From positions 186,001 to 250,000 of the forward strand of contig NZ_CANMKO010000006.1 in assembly GCF_947498515.1 (NCBI RefSeq): a stretch of DNA of 64,000 nt, in the 5' to 3' direction. Both the position numbers and the translations under genes were made by a program. Shown here one piece after another: positions 17,215 to 26,782 of this stretch; positions within the stretch are counted from its first letter, which is position 1; every line of letters begins with the position of its first letter. This stretch comes from an uncultured Pelagimonas sp. (GTDB taxonomy: Bacteria; Pseudomonadota; Alphaproteobacteria; Rhodobacterales; Rhodobacteraceae). The notes beneath the pieces are model-generated. The model made no database searches. It worked only from the letters and a program-made list of their open reading frames with translations, and was not told where the DNA came from.

Positions 17215-19149
17215 ATGCGACTGACAACAAGGATGAAAACCAGCTTAAAAACCGGGGCGGCGGGCCTATGCTTTGTCGTATCGGGGGCGATGCCCGCACT
17301 GGCGTTTGAGGAGGCGCCAACGCTTGCTGCCAAGGTCGCCGACGGGAGTTTGCCCGCGCTAGAAGAGCGTTTGCCGACGAACCCAATGGTCATGGAAGTG
17401 CTTGATAAAACCGGCGAATATGGCGGCACCCTGCGTCGTGCCATTCTGGGCGGCGGCGATCAACACAATATGGTGCGCCTGATCAGCAACGAAAATCTGG
17501 TCCGCTGGAGCGCCGATTGGAGCGAAGTCAAAACCAATATCGCCGAAAGCTATGAGGTGTCTGACGACGCGACCACCTTTACCTTTAAGCTGCGCGACGG
17601 GATGAAATGGTCAGACGGTGCACCCTTTACCGCAGATGACATTCTGTTTTGGTACGAGATCTTTAACGACGAGCGGCTGACACCGTCCAAACACGCGATG
17701 TATGTCGGTGCCAGCGGTGCCGTTGAGGTGTCCAAGATCGATGACCTAACCGTGGAATTCAAATTCGGCGAACCAAACGGCTTGTTCTTGCAAAACCTGG
17801 CTTATGGGTTCGGCTATTACACTGTGAACTACCCGCGCCACTATCTGGCGCAATTCCATGCGGATCATAATCCCGATGTTCAGGCATTGGTGGATGCAGA
17901 ACCCGCAGCGAGCGATTGGGTGTCTCTGTTCAACCTCAAAGCTGGCCCCATGCACACACCGGCCTTTTGGCAAAACGCCGATCGCCCAACGCTTCACCCT
18001 TGGCACATCGTCAAAGGCTATGGATCAACTGAACGGATGGTTGCAGAGCGCAATCCATACTATTGGAAGGTCGACGAAGCGGGCAATCAGCTCCCCTATA
18101 TCGACAAGGTCGCGTGGGATCAGGTTGAAGACGTCGAGACCATTCTGCTCAAAGCGTTTAACGGCGAGATCGACTATATGGCGCGCCACATTGGCCGCCC
18201 GTCCAACCTTGCGGCGCTGACCGATAACAAAGAGCGCGGCAGCTATGATTTCTATAGCGTTGGCGACATTCCATCGAACCAATCGATCTTGATGTTCAAC
18301 CTCAACAACCCCGATCCCATCAAGAATGAAATCGTCAACACTTTTGAGTTTCGCCAAGCGGTGAGCCACGCTGTGGATCGCCAAGAAATCATCGATCTGG
18401 TCTATTTGGGGGCTGGAACCGCCGCCCAAACGGCCCCACACAAAAGCGCGCCTTTTTATCAGGAAAAATGGGCAAAACAGTACACAGAGTTTGATCCTGA
18501 CAAGGCCAACGCCCTGTTGGACGGGATGGGTTTGGACAAAAAGGACGATGAAGGCTTTCGCCTCGGGCCGGATGGCGAACGCTTTACCTTGGTCTTCTTG
18601 GTCGCAGATGTGTTCGGCCTGCAATTCCCTGATGTGATGGAATTGGTTGCGGAATATGCCGCCGATGTCGGCCTCGATTTCCAAGTGCGCGCCAGTGATC
18701 GCTCACGCCTTCAGGATCTCGCCTCCAGCGCTGAACATGATGCTTACATCTGGAACTGCGGTGGTGGTGTTGTGGACGCTTATACCAACCCATATTGTTA
18801 CGTGCCTCAGGGCCAAGCCGTCTATTGGGCCCCCAAATGGGCCTCTTGGGGTGTCGACAACGCGACCGGGATCGAGCCGCCGGAGCATATCAAAGCACTG
18901 TTTACCGCCTATGAAGGGGTGACCACCACCGCCGACCCAGCCAAGCAAGAGGCCGCTTTGGTTGATCTGATTGATCAGGCAACCGGCCAATTGTTGACCA
19001 TCGGTATGGTGCAAAGCGACGGGGCCTTTGGCATTGCGCGTAACAATCTGCGCAATTTCCCCAATCCAATGCCGATCGCCGGTCAGCTCTGGACACCGGC
19101 CCCTTACACTGCACAATTCTTCTTTGAAGGTGGCGCAAACCTGCCGTGA
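17215..19149 (+). CDS. ABC transporter substrate-binding protein, family 5 (oligopeptide/oligosaccharide type)
   Basis: 644-residue periplasmic protein with an evident signal peptide (cut near ALAFEE). It is longer than DppA/OppA (about 530), a size common in family-5 proteins that bind oligosaccharides or opines. Typical family segments are YEVSDDATTFTFKLRDGMKW, FTADDILFWYE and FRQAVSHAVDRQEII. AGGAGGAG precedes ATG 17215. It is followed by two permease and two ATPase genes of the Dpp/Opp class. Placement directly behind a sugar-acid dehydratase gene argues for a glycoside or uronate-type oligomer over peptides; this is inference. Confidence 0.9.
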   Translation: MRLTTRMKTSLKTGAAGLCFVVSGAMPALAFEEAPTLAAKVADGSLPALEERLPTNPMVMEVLDKTGEYGGTLRRAILGGGDQHNMVRLISNENLVRWSADWSEVKTNIAESYEVSDDATTFTFKLRDGMKWSDGAPFTADDILFWYEIFNDERLTPSKHAMYVGASGAVEVSKIDDLTVEFKFGEPNGLFLQNLAYGFGYYTVNYPRHYLAQFHADHNPDVQALVDAEPAASDWVSLFNLKAGPMHTPAFWQNADRPTLHPWHIVKGYGSTERMVAERNPYYWKVDEAGNQLPYIDKVAWDQVEDVETILLKAFNGEIDYMARHIGRPSNLAALTDNKERGSYDFYSVGDIPSNQSILMFNLNNPDPIKNEIVNTFEFRQAVSHAVDRQEIIDLVYLGAGTAAQTAPHKSAPFYQEKWAKQYTEFDPDKANALLDGMGLDKKDDEGFRLGPDGERFTLVFLVADVFGLQFPDVMELVAEYAADVGLDFQVRASDRSRLQDLASSAEHDAYIWNCGGGVVDAYTNPYCYVPQGQAVYWAPKWASWGVDNATGIEPPEHIKALFTAYEGVTTTADPAKQEAALVDLIDQATGQLLTIGMVQSDGAFGIARNNLRNFPNPMPIAGQLWTPAPYTAQFFFEGGANLP

Positions 19150-19205
19150 TCCGTCACGACTGACCTGATGTGCAGGTCCGGTTAGCGACCAACCTGCATA
19201 TTTCA

Positions 19206-19239
19206 GAGCGGCGGTGCTTGTCCTCCTGCATCGCCGCTC
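19206..19239 (+). terminator. Intercistronic hairpin after the family-5 binding-protein gene
   Basis: A 12-bp stem with a single G-T wobble (19206-19217 with 19228-19239) closes a 10-base loop, in the 116-base gap before the first permease gene. It is followed by a pyrimidine-rich run but no pure T-run. It is more likely a message-stabilising or partial-termination element than a full terminator. Confidence 0.65.
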
Positions 19240-19265
19240 GCTTCTCTTGCAACTCACGGTCCCCA

Positions 19266-20249
19266 ATGCTGCAATTTCTATCCCGCCGACTGCTCTATAT
19301 GATCCCGACGGTGTTTCTGGTTTCGGTTGTGACTTTTGCGATCATCCAATTGCCCCCCGGCGATTACCTCGATTCACTGGCCGCCGAACTCTCTGACAAC
19401 GGCGGCTTGGACGAAGGCACCCGACTGGCGCTTGAGGCACAATACGGCCTTGGTCAACCGATGCATGTGCAGTATTTTAAATGGATGAAGGGCATCCTGC
19501 TCGAAGGCAACTTCGGCATTTCCTTTGAAAAGAACCTGCCAGTTAATGATTTGATCTGGGATCGGCTTGGGTGGACCTTTGCGATCTCAACGCTGACTCT
19601 TTTGTTCATCTGGATCATCGCCTTGCCCATCGGCATCTATTCGGCGGTTCGCAAATATTCCTTTGGCGACTACCTGGCGACCTTCCTCGGCTTTATCGGC
19701 CTCGCGGTCCCCAATTTCCTTCTCGCACTAGTCATGATGTACGTGGCGTTCAAATATTTTGGCCAAAGCGTCGGTGGGCTAGTCAGCCCGCAATACCTCG
19801 AGGAAGCGTGGAGCTGGGACAAATTCATCGACCTGCTCAAGCACATCTGGATGCCGATTGTTGTGGTTGGCACATCTGGTGCGGCGGCGTTGATCCGGAT
19901 CATGCGCGCCAATCTGTTGGATGAACTCTACCGTCCCTATGTGGTGACGGCCCGCGCCAAGGGCATGTCCGAATTTCAGCTGCTGCTACGCTATCCCGTA
20001 CGTGTCGCGCTCAACCCGTTTGTGTCAACCATCGGGTGGATTTTACCGACGTTGGTCTCGGGCGAAATCATCGTTGCCGTGGTGATGAACCTACCGACAA
20101 CCGGCCCACTACTGCTCCGCGCCTTGCTGGTTCAGGACATGTACCTTGCCGGATCGCTCATCTTGATTGTCAGCATGCTGACCGTGCTTGGCACGCTAAT
20201 TTCCGATCTTCTTTTGGCCTGGATTGACCCAAGGATTCGTTACCAATGA
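19266..20249 (+). CDS. ABC transporter permease, DppB/OppB type
   Basis: 327 residues, six predicted membrane helices. The N-terminus (LSRRLLYMIPTVFLVS) and the cytoplasmic EAA-like loop (VVTARAKGMSEFQLLLRY) are those of OppB/DppB permeases. The frame extends upstream to 19170, but ATG 19266 begins at the conserved first helix. A large periplasmic loop between helices 1 and 2 (about residues 35-100) is normal for the class. It overlaps the next permease by four bases. It forms half of the inner-membrane channel. Confidence 0.93.
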   Translation: MLQFLSRRLLYMIPTVFLVSVVTFAIIQLPPGDYLDSLAAELSDNGGLDEGTRLALEAQYGLGQPMHVQYFKWMKGILLEGNFGISFEKNLPVNDLIWDRLGWTFAISTLTLLFIWIIALPIGIYSAVRKYSFGDYLATFLGFIGLAVPNFLLALVMMYVAFKYFGQSVGGLVSPQYLEEAWSWDKFIDLLKHIWMPIVVVGTSGAAALIRIMRANLLDELYRPYVVTARAKGMSEFQLLLRYPVRVALNPFVSTIGWILPTLVSGEIIVAVVMNLPTTGPLLLRALLVQDMYLAGSLILIVSMLTVLGTLISDLLLAWIDPRIRYQ

Positions 20250-21379
20250 CCGCCATAGACCAACCTCACGACACTTCGGTCATCATGCCAGAACTGCTTG
20301 GCCCTTGGGCGCTAATGTGGCGCAAGTTTCGTCGCCATCGCATCGCCTATGCCAGCCTGTGTTTGGTGGTGATGATCTATATCGTCGCCCTGTTTGGCAA
20401 CTTCTTCGCCCCCGAAGATTTCACCGATACCAACCGGCGCGGCATCTACGTTCCCCCACAGGGTATCCACCTATTTTACGAGGATAAAAGCGGAGATCGC
20501 CAATTTGGCCTGCATGCCAAAGCTTTGAAAATGGAGGTCGATCAGGCTACCATGCGCCGCAGCTACGAAGAGCAATCCGGCAAGATTGTCCCCCTTGGTT
20601 TCTTTGTAAAAGGCCACAGCTACAAGCTGCTTGGGTTTTGGAAGGTAGATCGCCATTTCTTTGGCCCCAAGAAGCCCAAAGACGTGGTGTATTTTCTAGG
20701 CTCAGACCGGCTTGGGCGGGATATCCTTAGCCGGATCATCATCGGCACCCAAGTATCGATGTCCATCGGGCTAGTCGGCGTTGTGGTGTCCCTTCTGATT
20801 GGGGTCTCGTTGGGTGGGGTTTCGGGCTATTATGGCGGCTGGATCGACAATGTCATTCAGCGCCTGATCGAATTCCTGCGCTCGATTCCAACAATCCCGC
20901 TTTGGATGGGCCTTGCGGCGGCAATCCCGCTGGGCTGGCCACCTCTGCGTACCTATTTCGTTGTCACCCTCATTGTGTCGATGATCGGCTGGACATCGCT
21001 GGCCCGCGAAGTCCGGGGCAAGTTCCTGTCGCTTCGCAAAGAGGATTTCATCACAGCCGCACGTTTGGATGGTCTGTCCGATTGGGAGGTGATCCGCAAA
21101 CACATGGTCCCAAGTTTTTCGAGCCACATCATCGCCTCGCTCACCCTTGCGGTGCCTTTGATGATCCTCGCAGAAACATCGCTGTCCTTCCTTGGCATTG
21201 GCCTGCAACCATCCATCGTGTCATGGGGCACTCTGCTGAAAGAGGCCCAGAACATCCGCACCATAATCGAGGCCCCGTGGCTGTTGATTGCGCCCGGAGC
21301 AACCATAGTGATCGCTGTCTTGGCGCTGAACTTTCTAGGAGACGGCCTTCGTGATGCCGCAGACCCCCATGCCCATTGA
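20246..21379 (+). CDS. ABC transporter permease, DppC/OppC type
   Basis: 377 residues, somewhat longer than DppC (about 300). The first helix (YASLCLVVMIYIVALFG) is followed by an enlarged periplasmic segment of about 100 residues before helix 2, and then the core with the EAA loop (FITAARLDGLSDWEVIRKH) and LSFLGIGLQP. Enlarged DppC proteins are known in transporters for non-peptide oligomers. It starts within the stop of the preceding gene (ATGA) and ends inside the next one, so all five genes are translationally coupled. Confidence 0.93.
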   Translation: MTAIDQPHDTSVIMPELLGPWALMWRKFRRHRIAYASLCLVVMIYIVALFGNFFAPEDFTDTNRRGIYVPPQGIHLFYEDKSGDRQFGLHAKALKMEVDQATMRRSYEEQSGKIVPLGFFVKGHSYKLLGFWKVDRHFFGPKKPKDVVYFLGSDRLGRDILSRIIIGTQVSMSIGLVGVVVSLLIGVSLGGVSGYYGGWIDNVIQRLIEFLRSIPTIPLWMGLAAAIPLGWPPLRTYFVVTLIVSMIGWTSLAREVRGKFLSLRKEDFITAARLDGLSDWEVIRKHMVPSFSSHIIASLTLAVPLMILAETSLSFLGIGLQPSIVSWGTLLKEAQNIRTIIEAPWLLIAPGATIVIAVLALNFLGDGLRDAADPHAH

Positions 21380-22394
21380 TCAATTAACAAAACCGCTGGT
21401 CGAAATCCGCGATCTCAAAACGCATTTCTTTACCGATGACGGGGTGATCAAAGCCGTCGAAGGGGTCGATCTAGATGTACACCCCAACCGCACCCTGTGC
21501 ATTTTGGGCGAGTCGGGCTGTGGCAAATCCATCATGGCACGTTCAATCTTGCGCATTGTCGATGCGCCCGGCCGCATTGTGCAGGGCTCAATCACCTATA
21601 ACGCCGCCAATGGGCGTGCCATTGACTTGGCCAGTGCGCGCCCGGGCTCCCGCGCGCTGCGTGACATTCGCGGCCAAGATATTGCGATGATTTTCCAAGA
21701 ACCGATGTCTTCGCTTGGCCCGATCACCAAGATCGGCAAACAGATCACCGAAGCCCTGTTGTTGCACCGCAATATGTCCAAGCCCGAGGCCAAAGAGGCC
21801 GCGATTGAGATGCTCAACAAAGTTGGCATTCCCAAACCCGCAGACCGGTTTGAGGCCTACCCCTTTGAGTTATCCGGCGGTATGCGCCAGCGCGCGATGA
21901 TCGCCATGGCGCTGTGCTGCCAGCCGCGCTTGTTGATAGCGGACGAACCGACAACCGCCTTGGATGTCACCACACAAGCGCAAATCCTTGATCTCATTGC
22001 CGAGCTCAAGAACGAGCTGGAAATGGGAGTGATGTTGATCACCCATGATCTTGGCGTCGTAGCCGAGGTCGCCGAAGATGTGGCCGTTATGTATATGGGC
22101 CGCGTGGTCGAAACCGGCAGTGTTGAGCAGATTTTTGAAAGCCCCCAACACCCCTATACCCGCGCGCTTTTGGATTCCATTCCCCGGCTTGGCGCCCCCC
22201 GGCGACGGCGTTTACCGGCTATTCGCGGCATGGTTCCGCATCCTTTGGCGCGACCCTCGGGCTGCACCTTTCGCACCCGCTGCGATCATGTGATTTCCGG
22301 TGTTTGCGATCAGGTTCAACCACAACTGGCTGGCCAGGGAACTGCACAGGTTGCCTGCCATCTGCATACTCCGTCCGAGGTGCAACATGGCTGA
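21351..22394 (+). CDS. ABC transporter ATPase, DppD/OppD type
   Basis: 347-residue ATPase with Walker [10 protein letters not shown]-loop [11 protein letters not shown], signature [13 protein letters not shown], Walker [13 protein letters not shown] and switch histidine ITHDLG, followed by the oligopeptide-type C-terminal domain ([23 protein letters not shown]). Adjacent GTG 21351 and ATG 21354 are both possible starts, with AGGAG at 21337-21341. It overlaps the permease gene by 29 bases. It pairs with the next gene's product to drive import. Confidence 0.94.
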   Translation: MMPQTPMPIDQLTKPLVEIRDLKTHFFTDDGVIKAVEGVDLDVHPNRTLCILGESGCGKSIMARSILRIVDAPGRIVQGSITYNAANGRAIDLASARPGSRALRDIRGQDIAMIFQEPMSSLGPITKIGKQITEALLLHRNMSKPEAKEAAIEMLNKVGIPKPADRFEAYPFELSGGMRQRAMIAMALCCQPRLLIADEPTTALDVTTQAQILDLIAELKNELEMGVMLITHDLGVVAEVAEDVAVMYMGRVVETGSVEQIFESPQHPYTRALLDSIPRLGAPRRRRLPAIRGMVPHPLARPSGCTFRTRCDHVISGVCDQVQPQLAGQGTAQVACHLHTPSEVQHG

Positions 22395-23370
22395 TCCCGT
22401 CCTAAAGGTCCGCAATTTGGACATGCATTTCCCAATTGGTGGCTCCTTCTTTGGCAAACAAACCGATGTAGTGCGCGCCGTTGATAAGATATCCTTTGAT
22501 GTTTTTCGCGGCGAAAGCTTTGGTATCGTTGGAGAAAGCGGTAGCGGCAAGACAACTCTCGGCCGTTGTATTATGCGTACTCTGGACCCATCCGCAGGTA
22601 GCATCAAACTCACCACCAAAACTCGCCCCGAAGCCGAGTTGATTGGCGCGTCGCGTGCGGAAATGACCGCGATTTGGCGCGATATGCGTATGGTGTTTCA
22701 AGATCCACAAAGCTCGCTAAACCCGCGTTTACGGGTGTTGGATTTGGTCGGGCAGGCCCTGCAAAAATCCGAAGGTCTCAAAGGGCAGGCCTTGGCCGAT
22801 CGCGTCGGCGACCTATTGGAGCAGGTAGGGCTACAACGGGCGTTTTTGATGCGTTACCCCAATGCCTTTTCAGGGGGGCAAAGACAGCGGTTGGGAATTG
22901 CTCGGGCGCTTGCGACCAAACCCGAGATTGTCATCGCTGACGAAGCTGTTTCTGCCCTAGATGTCTCCATTCAGGCGCAGACGTTAAACCTGATGCAGGA
23001 CTTACAGGAAGACTATGATTTAACTTATATTTTCATTGCTCATGACCTTGCCGTGGTTGAGCATTTTTGTGATCGCGTCGCGGTGATGTATCTGGGCCAG
23101 ATTGTTGAACTGGCGGATCGGGATACTTTGTTTCGCGCGCCCAAGCACCCTTATACCAAGGCCTTGCTGGACGCCGTTCCCCGGCCCGTACCCAAGGCGC
23201 GTTCAGCCAAACGGGTGGCACCGATTGGAAAGGTCTCGGACCGGGTTAGCACGGGTTGCAAATTCGCGCCGCGCTGCCCTTTGGCACAGGATGTTTGCTG
23301 GTCAAGTGAACCGCCAACACTGACCTTGGGCAGCAGTCAGCTCAAATGCCACAGGCCAGACGCTGTTTAG
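22387..23370 (+). CDS. ABC transporter ATPase, DppF/OppF type
   Basis: 327-residue partner ATPase. Walker A GESGSGKTT, Q-loop VFQDPQSSLNPR, signature FSGGQRQRLGIA, Walker B IVIADEAVSALD (DEA in place of the commoner DEP) and IAHDLAV. The C-terminal cysteine-containing domain (TGCKFAPRCPLAQDVC) is typical and in some members holds an iron-sulfur cluster. ATG 22387 overlaps the preceding gene by eight bases; the longer frame from 22300 lacks homology. It is the last gene of the operon, ending 58 bases before a strong terminator. Confidence 0.94.
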   Translation: MADPVLKVRNLDMHFPIGGSFFGKQTDVVRAVDKISFDVFRGESFGIVGESGSGKTTLGRCIMRTLDPSAGSIKLTTKTRPEAELIGASRAEMTAIWRDMRMVFQDPQSSLNPRLRVLDLVGQALQKSEGLKGQALADRVGDLLEQVGLQRAFLMRYPNAFSGGQRQRLGIARALATKPEIVIADEAVSALDVSIQAQTLNLMQDLQEDYDLTYIFIAHDLAVVEHFCDRVAVMYLGQIVELADRDTLFRAPKHPYTKALLDAVPRPVPKARSAKRVAPIGKVSDRVSTGCKFAPRCPLAQDVCWSSEPPTLTLGSSQLKCHRPDAV

Positions 23371-23428
23371 GGTCTAGCCAAATTTAGCAATCGTGGGGTC
23401 TTAGTAAGAGATCAATGTCGACAAAGCG

Positions 23429-23469
23429 CCAAGGGCACCAATGATCTCCACTGGTGCCCTTGGTTTTTT
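23429..23469 (+). terminator. Rho-independent terminator of the Dpp-type operon
   Basis: Perfect 12-bp stem (23429-23440 with 23452-23463), 11-base loop, then TTTTTT. Placed 58 bases after the last ATPase stop and before the converging TRAP operon. It lacks a T-run on the minus strand, so it serves the plus-strand operon only. Confidence 0.92.
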
Positions 23470-23491
23470 GCTTTTGGTGATGGCGTCTGCG

Positions 23492-24799
23492 TCACTTGGC
23501 GAATGCCAACTCCGGTAGGAATGTGGCAATGGTGGGGATGAATAGGATCATCAGCAAGGTGATGACCTCGACCTGTAGGAACCACCAGATCCCACCGAAA
23601 ATCTCTTTGAGCGAGAAGGATGGCACCACCCCTTTGAGCACAAAGGCGTTCAACCCGACAGGCGGCGTGATGAGACCAATTTCAAGCGTTTTGACAACAA
23701 CAATCGCCAGCCAGATGGGGTGTGCACCCAGTTCGATCAACGGCGGCACAAAAATCGGCACGGTCAAGAACATCACCGACACCGGATCAACCATACAGCC
23801 CAAAATCAGCAACAAAACCACATAGATACAGACGATGCCCATCATCGACATATCAAGGCCAACGATGAATTCGGACAGCGCACCCGATGCACCGCTTACC
23901 GCGAGGTAGGAAGAGAAAATCAACGCGCCCACGAGGATGATAAAGATCACCGATGTGGTCTGAGCGGTGTCGAGAAACACTTCCTTCAAAACCGGAAAAG
24001 ACAAACGTTTGCGGATCAAGGCGATCAGGAAAGACCCAATTGCACCGATTGCACCGGCTTCGGTTGGTGTGATGATCCCGGCATAAATGCCGCCGATCAC
24101 AATACCACCCAGCGTGAGAAAGCTCCAAACACCTTTCAAAGATTGCAACCGTTCTTCTATGCCAGCCTTCGGCAATGCCGGGGCCAATTCTGGGTTCCGG
24201 CTCACCCGGATGTAGATCATGACCAGATAGGCAAAGGCGGTCAGCAATCCGGGAATGATACCAGCGATCAACAGCTTGGGAACGGATTCCCGCGCGATGA
24301 TGCCATAGACGATCAGGTTGATGCTTGGCGGGATCATTCCGGCAAGCGTGCCGACGGTCGCCACACAGCCGGCCGCCAGTTTGCGGTTAACCTTGAGCCG
24401 CAGCATTTCAGGGATCGCGACGCGGCCAAAAACGGCGGTGGATGAGGTTGTTGAGCCAGAGCACGCGGCAAAGGCGACGGCGGCCACAGTCGTTGAAATC
24501 ACCACGCTGCCCTTGAGGTGGCCAAGCCATGCACGCGTCGCCCGATAGATATCCTGGGTGATGCCGGCCTTGGCCGCGACATGCCCCATGAGCAGGAATA
24601 GTGGGACCGCGCTCAGCGCATATCCTGATCCAATGTCAAACAACCGGCCACCGATGGCGTCGAGGGTGATCGTTGTTCCGCGTATCAACGCAAAGCCCAC
24701 AGCCCCCGACAACAGCAGGGAAATGCCAACTGGCACACGCAAAACCATCAAAATTCCAACCAGCCCGATCACGAGCGGCACTTGAAGTGACTCAATCAT
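23492..24799 (-). CDS. dctM: TRAP transporter large permease (DctM), second system
   Basis: 435 residues with the DctM pattern of about twelve hydrophobic helices: RVPVGISLLLSG, AACSGSTTSSTAVFG, MIPPSINLIVYG and the C-terminal LITPPVGLNAFVLKG. It differs clearly from the first DctM (1151-2431), so this is a separate transporter and not a recent copy. It overlaps dctQ by four bases. Together with the SMP-30 lactonase, tautomerase and DgoK units that share its putative operator, the likely cargo is an aldonate or related sugar acid; that is inference. Confidence 0.95.
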   Translation of the reverse strand: MIESLQVPLVIGLVGILMVLRVPVGISLLLSGAVGFALIRGTTITLDAIGGRLFDIGSGYALSAVPLFLLMGHVAAKAGITQDIYRATRAWLGHLKGSVVISTTVAAVAFAACSGSTTSSTAVFGRVAIPEMLRLKVNRKLAAGCVATVGTLAGMIPPSINLIVYGIIARESVPKLLIAGIIPGLLTAFAYLVMIYIRVSRNPELAPALPKAGIEERLQSLKGVWSFLTLGGIVIGGIYAGIITPTEAGAIGAIGSFLIALIRKRLSFPVLKEVFLDTAQTTSVIFIILVGALIFSSYLAVSGASGALSEFIVGLDMSMMGIVCIYVVLLLILGCMVDPVSVMFLTVPIFVPPLIELGAHPIWLAIVVVKTLEIGLITPPVGLNAFVLKGVVPSFSLKEIFGGIWWFLQVEVITLLMILFIPTIATFLPELAFAK

Positions 24800-25359
24800 T
24801 GTTTTCTCTCATCTTCAGCCGTCTCTTGAGGGGCAAATTCGGCAACTGCCGCGTCCTCAAGTAGTTCATTGTTTGTGATCAGGCGGCTCAGCTGGAGGAA
24901 AAACCGCAATGAAAACAAGGCCAAGCCAACCGGAATACCGACGCGCGCCCACCATGTTTTGACTTCGACAATGCCAAGGATCGTGTCGCCCATGGCATAG
25001 GCGCTCAAGGCCGAAACGGCGCTGGTCCAAGTCAAGGCGGCAAAGAACAGACAGGCGATCAGTAGGTAAATCCCTTGGACAACCTTCTTAGTCTTGCGCG
25101 GGAAATAGTCGTACAGAACGCCGACGGTGATATGGGCGTCGCGACGCTGTGAATACCCAAGACCCAAGTAGATCAGATAGACAAACATCAAGCTGACGTA
25201 TTCATAGGCACCCGGCAGGCTTTTGGAGAACAAGGCCCTTGCTGCGACCTCTAGCACAGTGATTGTCATCATTGTCGCGACCGCCAAGGCGGAAACGTAG
25301 CAGGCGACTTCCTCTAGCTTTCTTTGTAACCATATGGCTTTGCTGGCTAAACTTGCCAT
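24796..25359 (-). CDS. dctQ: TRAP transporter small permease (DctQ), second system
   Basis: 187 residues with four predicted membrane helices; a conserved-type ARALFSKSLPGAYEY loop after helix 1 and RRDAHITVGVLYD between helices 2 and 3, both usual in DctQ. ATG 25359 is preceded by GGAGGG. The cytoplasmic C-terminal tail is acidic. It overlaps dctM by four bases and is separated from dctP by 185 bases that contain a hairpin. Confidence 0.92.
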   Translation of the reverse strand: MASLASKAIWLQRKLEEVACYVSALAVATMMTITVLEVAARALFSKSLPGAYEYVSLMFVYLIYLGLGYSQRRDAHITVGVLYDYFPRKTKKVVQGIYLLIACLFFAALTWTSAVSALSAYAMGDTILGIVEVKTWWARVGIPVGLALFSLRFFLQLSRLITNNELLEDAAVAEFAPQETAEDERKQ

Positions 25360-25508
25360 TTAGGCATCCCTCCCCCATGAATGAATTTTTGAACAGGTGT
25401 CACACATGGCGGGTCAAACAGCGCTTGGGCCGTTGACGGATTTGCATGTGTTTCGAGATAGGAGCGCCGCCGACAACCTGTTCTGTCGTTCATGGCAGCG
25501 CAAGGAAA

Positions 25509-25529
25509 GACCGGGCAATGCGCCCGGTC
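25509..25529 (-). terminator. Intercistronic hairpin after the second dctP
   Basis: Perfect 8-bp GC-rich stem (25522-25529 with 25509-25516), five-base loop, then TTTCC on the minus strand, starting 16 bases after the dctP stop. It probably ends part of the transcripts after dctP. Confidence 0.75.
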
Positions 25530-25544
25530 AGCCCGTGGGTGGTA

Positions 25545-26561
25545 TTAGCCTTCGTGCTTTTCCAGAAGCTTCAAGAAGTCATCCAGAACAGCTTGACCGG
25601 CAAGACCGTCTTTTTCGCGTGCGTCGACCCAGCTCTGCCAAGCAGCATTGCGAACATCGAGCATTTTGGCTTTCTCGGCCTCGTCCAGTTTGACGATTTC
25701 AGTCTGCGCGCTGAGTTTTGCGTGAGACTCGATTTCAGCAACTTCCAACAGGCTGCGCGCTTTCATGACTGTCTCGTCATTGAGCTCTTCGATCACAGTT
25801 TTCACGTCATCTGGAAGGGCATTCCATGTGTCGAGATTGATGGTGACGGGCATTGGGAAGAAGAACCAGTCTTCATCGTCCCAATAGCTGAAAATCTCAC
25901 CAAAGCCAAAGGCATAAGCATCCGCAGGCGACCCAATAATCGCCGCGGTGACAACCTTGCGCTCTGCCGCTGCGGGCAGCTCACCCCACGGAATGCCGTA
26001 GACGGTGATGTCGAGTTCTTTCAAGATTTCAGCGGCCCCGCCATGGGCGCGGATCTTGGCGGACTTTAAGTCCTCGATCGAGCGGATTGGATCATGAGAC
26101 AGCAGCTGAATCGATGTCCAAAGACCTGGGAACAGGTACTTTTGGTTCATCGCTGTGAATTCCGCTTCGACAGCGGGGGATTTGAACAATTCGTGCCCGG
26201 CCTGCGCATGCGCCAGAGCATTGTCGCTCATGAACGGAAGCGACGTCACATTGGCAAGCGGGAAGAGGCCGGGGTTATAGACCGGAGAGAACTCTCCGAG
26301 GTCAAAGGCACCAACCTTGATGTTTTCCGGCTGACCGGACAGCTTGCCCAATGGGCCACCAAAAATGCGGGTGAATTTGACTTTGCCGTCGGTGCGTTTT
26401 TCGACCTCATCCATCCACCAGCGGGTCGCGAGGTTCGAGGGGCCTTTGCCTGTGAAGGCATGGTACTTAAGATCAATTTCCTCTGCTGCAGAGATTGCTG
26501 GCATTGTCAAACTGGCTGCTGCCACCAGCGCGCTGGCGCATAGCGTTTTGAGTAGTTTCAT
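25545..26561 (-). CDS. dctP: TRAP transporter substrate-binding protein (DctP), second system
   Basis: 338-residue periplasmic protein with a signal peptide (cut near AISAAEE). DctP features include HAFTGKGPSNLATRWWMDEVEKRTDGKV, FGGPLGKLSGQPENIKVGAFDLGEF and the substrate-carboxylate arginine region SAKIRAHGGAAEI, in which the arginine is retained but followed by AHG and not by the more usual V-x-N. That change, and the tryptophan-rich SYWDDEDWFFF segment, place it away from C4-dicarboxylate binders. AGGGAGA precedes ATG 26561. First gene of the operon, 159 bases downstream of a TTGCGG palindrome. Confidence 0.92.
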   Translation of the reverse strand: MKLLKTLCASALVAAASLTMPAISAAEEIDLKYHAFTGKGPSNLATRWWMDEVEKRTDGKVKFTRIFGGPLGKLSGQPENIKVGAFDLGEFSPVYNPGLFPLANVTSLPFMSDNALAHAQAGHELFKSPAVEAEFTAMNQKYLFPGLWTSIQLLSHDPIRSIEDLKSAKIRAHGGAAEILKELDITVYGIPWGELPAAAERKVVTAAIIGSPADAYAFGFGEIFSYWDDEDWFFFPMPVTINLDTWNALPDDVKTVIEELNDETVMKARSLLEVAEIESHAKLSAQTEIVKLDEAEKAKMLDVRNAAWQSWVDAREKDGLAGQAVLDDFLKLLEKHEG

Positions 26562-26719
26562 TTCGGTTCTTCTCCCTATTGTTCGTTTTCACCCGTAAAG
26601 GTGGTCTGGTTGGTGATCGGCAGTCTCCTCGCTGCCGAACGCCATCTCATTGGTTTGGACACCTGTTGGTTTGGTAACTTTGTTTGGATTTGCGCGGCAC
26701 GGGGGATCACGCCCGAAGT

Positions 26720-26735
26720 TTGCGGAGACCCGCAG
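26720..26735. promoter_or_regulatory. TTGCGG-N4-CCGCA palindrome upstream of dctP
   Basis: Half-sites TTGCGG (26720-26725) and CCGCA (26730-26734) around AGAC. Its first 15 bases are identical to the site at 31681, and it has the same half-sites as the site at 28548. It lies between the OsmC stop and the dctP start in a 221-base gap that holds no gene. Candidate binding site of the NarL-type regulator at 28581. Confidence 0.6.
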
Positions 26736-26782
26736 CCACGCAAGGGGGCACCCGCGAAAAACCCTACGCGCCCGTCACGCTT

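Noticed and set aside
23492-26561. Second TRAP system as a recent duplicate of the first
   Set aside because: Subunit sequences differ widely and the neighbouring enzymes and putative operators are unrelated.
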